A DNA stretch of 10,616 bases from Desulfobacterales bacterium (GTDB taxonomy: Bacteria > Desulfobacterota > Desulfobacteria > Desulfobacterales > JAFDCJ01), in the NCBI GenBank assembly GCA_020345785.1, contig CP070771.1:707300-717915 (forward strand), given 5' to 3'. The notes beneath the pieces are model-generated. The model saw only the letters and a program-made list of their open reading frames with translations, was not told where the DNA came from and searched no databases. Of the stretch, positions 6,796 through 10,616 are shown one piece after another (position 1 is the stretch's first letter; every line of letters starts with the position of its first letter). Position numbers and translations under genes: made by a program.

Positions 6796-8709
6796 TTAGT
6801 TGACTTCTTCGTACTCGGCGTCTACCACCTCATCTTCATTGCCGGATGAGGTCTGTCCGTAAGCGCTGCCGGCATTATTGGCCGATTGCCGTCCGGCCGA
6901 GGCACCGGAGCGCTGATGCGCAGCTTGTGCCATCGCATGCGAAGCATGGCTCAGGGTTTCGGTCAGACGTTTGATTTCATCGACATTGTCACCCTGCACC
7001 GCCCGTTTCAAGTCCTCGGCGGCTCGTTCGACCTGGGATCTGGTATTGGGATCAATTTTATCACCGAGTTCGGCCAGTGATTTTTCGGTGGTGTAAATCA
7101 ATCCATCGGCCGCATTGCGGGCATCTACCAGTTCCTTTTTCCTGCGATCATCGGCCGAATGAAGCTCGGCATCCTTGACCAGGCGATCGATTTCCTCCTT
7201 GGTCAAACCCGATGAGTGGGTAATCCGAATCGACTGCTGTTTGCCGGTCGCCTGATCCTTGGCTGAAACCTCCACGATGCCGTTGGCGTCGATGTCAAAG
7301 GTGACTTCGATCTGAGGCACGCCCCGGGGAGCCGGAGATATTCCGGTCAGTTCAAAACGCCCTAACGTTTTGTTGTCGATTGCCATTTCGCGCTCTCCCT
7401 GCAGTACGTGAACCGATACCGCCGGCTGGTTGTCTTCGGCGGTGGTAAAAATCTGGCTCTTTTTCGCCGGAATGGTGGTGTTTTTCTCAATCAGCTTGGT
7501 CATCACCCCGCCCAGGGTTTCAATACCCAGCGAGAGGGGCGTTACATCGAGCAACAGAACATCCTGCACATCACCTTTTAACACAGCACCCTGGATCGCT
7601 GCTCCCATGGCCACGACCTCGTCCGGATTGACACTTTTGTTGGGCTCTTTGCCGAAAATCTTTTTCACCCGCTCCTGTACCGCCGGCATGCGGGTCATTC
7701 CGCCGACCAGAATCACTTCGTTGATGTCGCCGGTTGAAAGACCGGCGTCCTTCAGGGCGGTCCGGCAGGGTGCTTCCAGTTTATCAAGCAAACTTCCCAC
7801 CAGATTTTCCAGCTTGGCTCTGGTAACTTTAATGGCCAAATGTTTGGGACCGTTGGCATCGGCCGTGATAAACGGCAGATTGATTTCCGTCTGCATGGAT
7901 GAGGACAATTCGATCTTTGCCTTTTCAGCGGCTTCTTTCAATCGTTGTAACGCCATCTTGTCCTTTCGCAGGTCGATTCCCTGCTCCCTTTTAAATTCAT
8001 TTGCCAGGTAATCGATCAGAATCAAATCGAAATCCTCGCCGCCCAAATGGGTATCACCGTTGGTGGCTTTGACTTCGAAAACGCCGTCGCCGATTTCGAG
8101 GATGGAAACATCAAAGGTCCCGCCGCCCAAATCAAAGACCACAATTTTTTCGTCCTTTTTCTTGTCCAGCCCGTAGGCCAGTGAAGCGGCTGTCGGTTCG
8201 TTAATGATTCTCAACACATTGAGACCGGCTATTTTTCCGGCATCTTTGGTGGCCTGCCGCTGGCTGTCGCTAAAGTAGGCCGGTACGGTAATGACGGCAT
8301 CCGTAATTTTTTCTCCCAGATATTCTTCGGCTGACTTTTTAATGTTGGCCAATATAAAGGATGAAATTTCGGCCGGGCTGTACTGTTTTGAACGCAGGTT
8401 GATGCGAACATCGCCGTTGGCAGCCTTCTCGATTTTATACGGCAACACCTTGATGTCGTTTTGAACTTCCTGCGAGTCCCATTTGCGGCCGATAAGGCGT
8501 TTAACTCCGAAAACTGTGTTTTCAGGATTTGTAACGGCTTGTCGTTTGGCGATTTGGCCTACCAATCGTTCACCGTTGTCTGTTACCGCGACCATGGAAG
8601 GCGTCGTGCGTCCGCCCTCGGAATTGGTGATCACTTTGGCATCCCCGCCCTCCATGATTGCCACACATGAATTGGTCGTTCCAAGATCTATTCCGATAAT
8701 TTTGCTCAT
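6796..8709 (-). CDS. dnaK: Molecular chaperone DnaK (Hsp70)
   Basis: This 637-residue protein has normal Hsp70 length and is complete. It is the cytoplasmic ATP-dependent chaperone that binds exposed hydrophobic segments and cycles with DnaJ and GrpE. Signatures are [11 protein letters not shown] (6-16, phosphate loop), [12 protein letters not shown] (169-180), [12 protein letters not shown] (191-202), [10 protein letters not shown] (333-342), interdomain linker VLLLDVTPL (384-392), the beta substrate-binding domain (about 393-505), the helical lid (about 506-600), a Gly/Ser/Asn-rich disordered tail, and the terminal [12 protein letters not shown] motif that recruits partners. On the minus strand GAGGAGG (8717-8723) lies 7 nt before ATG 8709, a strong ribosome-binding site. 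Neither grpE nor dnaJ adjoins it in the window; the nearest genes are the convergent hemerythrin gene and the divergent hsp20. Confidence 0.98.
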   Translation of the reverse strand: MSKIIGIDLGTTNSCVAIMEGGDAKVITNSEGGRTTPSMVAVTDNGERLVGQIAKRQAVTNPENTVFGVKRLIGRKWDSQEVQNDIKVLPYKIEKAANGDVRINLRSKQYSPAEISSFILANIKKSAEEYLGEKITDAVITVPAYFSDSQRQATKDAGKIAGLNVLRIINEPTAASLAYGLDKKKDEKIVVFDLGGGTFDVSILEIGDGVFEVKATNGDTHLGGEDFDLILIDYLANEFKREQGIDLRKDKMALQRLKEAAEKAKIELSSSMQTEINLPFITADANGPKHLAIKVTRAKLENLVGSLLDKLEAPCRTALKDAGLSTGDINEVILVGGMTRMPAVQERVKKIFGKEPNKSVNPDEVVAMGAAIQGAVLKGDVQDVLLLDVTPLSLGIETLGGVMTKLIEKNTTIPAKKSQIFTTAEDNQPAVSVHVLQGEREMAIDNKTLGRFELTGISPAPRGVPQIEVTFDIDANGIVEVSAKDQATGKQQSIRITHSSGLTKEEIDRLVKDAELHSADDRRKKELVDARNAADGLIYTTEKSLAELGDKIDPNTRSQVERAAEDLKRAVQGDNVDEIKRLTETLSHASHAMAQAAHQRSGASAGRQSANNAGSAYGQTSSGNEDEVVDAEYEEVN

Positions 8710-8779
8710 ATTTTTTCCTCCTCGTTGAGACGAGACCCCAGCGGGCTGCAGAATTCAAACCGGCCGTTAACTCATCCCT

Positions 8780-8809
8780 TTTTTACTTAACTATTTTAAA
8801 TCACTTCAA
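8780..8809 (-). promoter_or_regulatory. Candidate dnaK promoter
   Basis: Read on the minus strand: TTGAAG (8809-8804), 18-nt spacer, TAAAAA (8785-8780), each matching four of six sigma-70 consensus bases, about 70 bases before the dnaK start. In such AT-rich DNA chance matches are expected, so this is only a candidate. Confidence 0.22.
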
Positions 8810-8840
8810 AAAATCTAATTATTAATTAACGCTCAATTTT

Positions 8841-8874
8841 CATTACTTTAATTTAATACATTAATTTAGTAATG
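8841..8874. promoter_or_regulatory. Inverted repeat in the dnaK-hsp20 control region
   Basis: CATTACT (8841-8847) and AGTAATG (8868-8874) form a perfect 7-bp inverted repeat with a 20-nt AT-only-like centre, placed between the two divergent promoters. It could be a binding site shared by both heat-shock genes; low base complexity makes chance plausible. Confidence 0.3.
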
Positions 8875-8897
8875 CAATAAAAAATTAAAAATTAATC

Positions 8898-8925
8898 TTG
8901 ACAATATTTAAAAACGGCTTAAATT
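8898..8925 (+). promoter_or_regulatory. Candidate hsp20 promoter
   Basis: TTGACA (8898-8903), a perfect -35 hexamer, is followed after 16 nt by TAAATT (8920-8925). This would give an untranslated leader of roughly 85 nt before the hsp20 start at 9016. The preceding C makes CTTGACA, also close to a sigma-32 -35 box, but no matching CCCAT-type -10 follows. Confidence 0.5.
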
Positions 8926-9015
8926 TAGTTTCAAAAAAGCGTAATTGGTAATAAAAAGCTGCTATTAAAGCTGTAACAGATGAATGAATTTAAACCTATC
9001 AAGGAGGTAATTAAA

Positions 9016-9462
9016 ATGATGAACTTAGTAAAATGGAATCCTTGGAGAGAAATGCCGGCATTGCACAGTCGGATCAATCGCATGTTTGACGACCCGTTTT
9101 TCCGCATCGGCCGCATGGCTGATGAGGACGGTCTGGGCATGGTGAATCCGGCCGTTGATCTCTATGAAAAAGACGATCACTTTGTAATTAAAGCCGAGCT
9201 GCCTGGAATTAAAAAGGATGATATCAAGGTTGATTTGAAGGATCGGGTTCTGACCCTATCCGGTGAGCGTACCTATGACAATGAGGTCAAAGAGGAGAAT
9301 TACTATCGCAGAGAAAGGTCTTACGGAAAGTTTCAGCGGGCCTTTACATTGCCGGTCGAGGTGGATTCGGAAAAGATCAAGGCCGAGTTTAAGGATGGTG
9401 TACTGCAAATAGAGGTTCCGAAACCCGAAGACAAAAAGGCCAAACGGGTAACGGTTCACTGA
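9016..9462 (+). CDS. Hsp20/alpha-crystallin family small heat-shock protein
   Basis: The protein has 148 residues. AAGGAGG (9001-9007) lies 8 nt before ATG 9016, so this start is preferred to the in-frame ATG at 9016-36=8980, which would place the ribosome-binding site inside the gene; ATG 9019 is also possible. Small heat-shock proteins are ATP-independent holdases that form oligomers in the cytoplasm and pass clients to DnaK. The alpha-crystallin domain runs about 43-134: VDLYEKDDHFVIKAELPG (47-64), VLTLSGER (78-85), GKFQRAFTLP (104-113) and AEFKDGVLQIEVPKP (123-137). A C-terminal V-T-V (145-147) can serve as the I-X-I/V assembly motif. The N-terminal arm WNPWREM is typical of the class. 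Divergent pairing with dnaK supports joint heat-shock control. Confidence 0.95.
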   Translation: MMNLVKWNPWREMPALHSRINRMFDDPFFRIGRMADEDGLGMVNPAVDLYEKDDHFVIKAELPGIKKDDIKVDLKDRVLTLSGERTYDNEVKEENYYRRERSYGKFQRAFTLPVEVDSEKIKAEFKDGVLQIEVPKPEDKKAKRVTVH

Positions 9463-9496
9463 CGAATAAGATCTCTCTAAAAAAATCATTTCACGC

Positions 9497-9530
9497 GGGG
9501 TGACATTTATTGATGTCACCCCTTTTTTTT
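9497..9530 (+). terminator. Rho-independent terminator after hsp20
   Basis: GGGGTGACAT (9497-9506) pairs perfectly with ATGTCACCCC (9513-9522) around a 6-nt loop, followed by eight T (9523-9530). This is a strong intrinsic terminator 34 bases after the hsp20 stop, isolating it from sppA. Confidence 0.95.
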
Positions 9531-9625
9531 GCTTCATTACGATATATATTTAGCCTGAAATTTGATACTTATGGTTATCCCGGCGAAAAATAAGTGTTGT
9601 TAAATTGTTTCCAAGGCATTGGGTT

Positions 9626-10616
9626 ATGAAAACTTTATTTAAGACTATCCGGTATCTGATCAGCGGCTTTTGGCGCGGGCTCTCAGTCTGCCGTGTCATA
9701 GCGGGGAATTTAATATTTTTGGCCCTGATCATCTTTCTAATTGCTATCTTTTTTTATGATGCGGAAAAAGATTTCCCCGATCGGGCTGCTCTGATTTTAT
9801 CGCTGAGGGGCGATATCGTTGAACAAAAAACCGAAACCGTGCTTTCCAATCAGTTGTTTGGCGAGGCGGCCCGGGAGGAAATGCTGCTCAAAGATATCAT
9901 CGATGTAATTGATTTCGCTGCAGACGATCAACGCGTTCAAGCCCTGGTGCTTGATTTAAACGATCTGGGTCGGGCCGGAATCAGCAAGGTGAACGATATC
10001 GGTGAATCGTTGCAACGTTTTCAGGCCGGCGGGAAAAAAATATATGCGACCGGAGATTTCTACGACCAGCAACGGTACTACCTGGCGGCTTATGCCGATC
10101 AGATCAATTTGCACCCCATGGGAGATGTTTTCATAACCGGATTTGGTCTTTACCGTAATTACTTCAAAAGCGCACTGGAAAAATTACTCATTCAGTTTCA
10201 TGTATTCAGAGTCGGAACCTATAAAACGGCCTTGGAGCCTTTTTTACGCGATAACATGTCCGACTATGCCAAAGAAGCGAATTTAGCCTGGCTGAATGTT
10301 TTGTGGGACGCCTACAAAACAAATGTTGCCCAGCTGCGCGGCCTAGCGCCGGAAAGAATCGACGACTACGCGAACAACAGATCCGAACTTCTGGCCCGGG
10401 TCGGCGGCGATACGGCTCAGCTTGCGCTGGATTTCGGTTTGGTGGATAGCCTGAATACCAGGGACGCGTTTCGTGAGGATCTGATCCAATTGGTGGGTGA
10501 AGACGAAGAAGAAAAAAGCTTTAACCAGATTCAATTTGACGAATACCTGGCCGCTATTAAGCCCAAACGTTCACCGACCCGTCACGATAAACCAAAAATA
10601 GGCGTCATCGTTGCCC
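9626..10616 (+). CDS. sppA: Signal peptide peptidase SppA, 67K type, N-terminal part
   Basis: Open from ATG 9626 to the window edge, 330 residues visible of an expected roughly 600. SppA is an inner-membrane serine protease that degrades cleaved signal peptides, using a Ser-Lys dyad split between two tandem ClpP-like domains. The basic N-terminus MKTLFKTIRYLISGFWRGL precedes one membrane segment (about 24-44). The N-terminal domain shows VQALVLDLNDLG, YYLAAYADQINLHPMGDVF, and the GTYKTALEPFLRDNMS block whose Lys200 corresponds to the catalytic Lys of E. coli SppA (Lys209). GGDTAQLALDFGLVDSL (about 256-272) closes the domain, and PKIGVIVA at the window edge begins the second domain; the catalytic Ser lies beyond it. 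AAGG (9613-9616) is a modest ribosome-binding site. A weak promoter-like TTGATA (9562-9567) lies upstream. Own transcription unit, after the hsp20 terminator. Confidence 0.93.
   Translation, partial: MKTLFKTIRYLISGFWRGLSVCRVIAGNLIFLALIIFLIAIFFYDAEKDFPDRAALILSLRGDIVEQKTETVLSNQLFGEAAREEMLLKDIIDVIDFAADDQRVQALVLDLNDLGRAGISKVNDIGESLQRFQAGGKKIYATGDFYDQQRYYLAAYADQINLHPMGDVFITGFGLYRNYFKSALEKLLIQFHVFRVGTYKTALEPFLRDNMSDYAKEANLAWLNVLWDAYKTNVAQLRGLAPERIDDYANNRSELLARVGGDTAQLALDFGLVDSLNTRDAFREDLIQLVGEDEEEKSFNQIQFDEYLAAIKPKRSPTRHDKPKIGVIVA

Larger units (their letters stand above)
8710..9015. promoter_or_regulatory. AT-rich divergent control region of dnaK and hsp20
   Basis: This 306-bp stretch has no gene. 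From about 8780 to 8930 it is almost entirely A and T, in sharp contrast to both flanking genes. It must hold both divergent heat-shock promoters and the two ribosome-binding sites. I do not see a CIRCE element (TTAGCACTC-N9-GAGTGCTAA) or a good sigma-32 promoter. Confidence 0.6.

Noticed and set aside
7430..8011. 193-residue open frame antisense to dnaK
   Set aside because: It is a shadow of the dnaK codon pattern, with no ribosome-binding site or recognisable domain.
8980..9015. Upstream ATG 8980 as the hsp20 start
   Set aside because: The strong AAGGAGG at 9001-9007 would lie inside the gene, and the Hsp20 N-terminus naturally begins at ATG 9016.
1..10616. CRISPR array, tRNA, rRNA, transposase or defence cassette
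   Set aside because: No spaced direct repeats, no cloverleaf-like sequence and no mobile-element protein were seen in the window.

Overview
The window looks like a piece of a Gram-negative, anaerobe-type chromosome of roughly 45-50% GC. Desulfobacterota (Desulfobacterales-like) is my best guess from the flavour of the DnaK, NorR/qNor, hemerythrin and SppA proteins. This is an impression from protein sequence, not a computed placement. MtgA and a 67K-type SppA fit a cell with periplasm and thin peptidoglycan.

Layout: (1) 1-195, the 3' end of an inositol-monophosphatase-family gene, followed by a strong hairpin. (2) 341-2251, a membrane-anchored protein with an N-terminal zinc ribbon, a possible degenerate trypsin-like domain, a helical/TPR-like region and a C-terminal retropepsin-type aspartic protease domain. 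(3) 2314-3060, minus strand, the monofunctional transglycosylase mtgA. (4) 3143-5842, a nitric-oxide locus: a NorR-type sigma-54 activator on the minus strand, head to head with a quinol-dependent nitric oxide reductase (norZ/norB) on the plus strand. (5) 6073-6678, a hemerythrin-domain protein with its own ribosome-binding site and a strong terminator. (6) 6796-8709, minus strand, dnaK, divergent from (7) 9016-9462, a small heat-shock protein of the Hsp20 family, across a very AT-rich 306-bp control region. (8) 9626 to the window end, the first half of sppA.

The part that does not look ordinary is the nor locus. Both genes have lost their 5' ends at one point near 4380, where NorR homology meets qNor homology with no intergenic region. 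The qNor remnant also has a +1 frameshift at a run of seven T and an apparent in-frame loss of about 100 residues. Substitution-level conservation is nevertheless excellent and all the metal-ligand motifs I can locate remain. This means either a very recent multi-step deletion of an NO-respiration/detoxification locus, or an assembly problem. The adjacent hemerythrin protein fits the same NO/O2 theme.

I see no CRISPR array, no tRNA or rRNA, and no transposase. Apart from the nor anomaly and the unusual protease architecture, the genes are housekeeping or stress genes. I do not see a convincing new multi-gene system.
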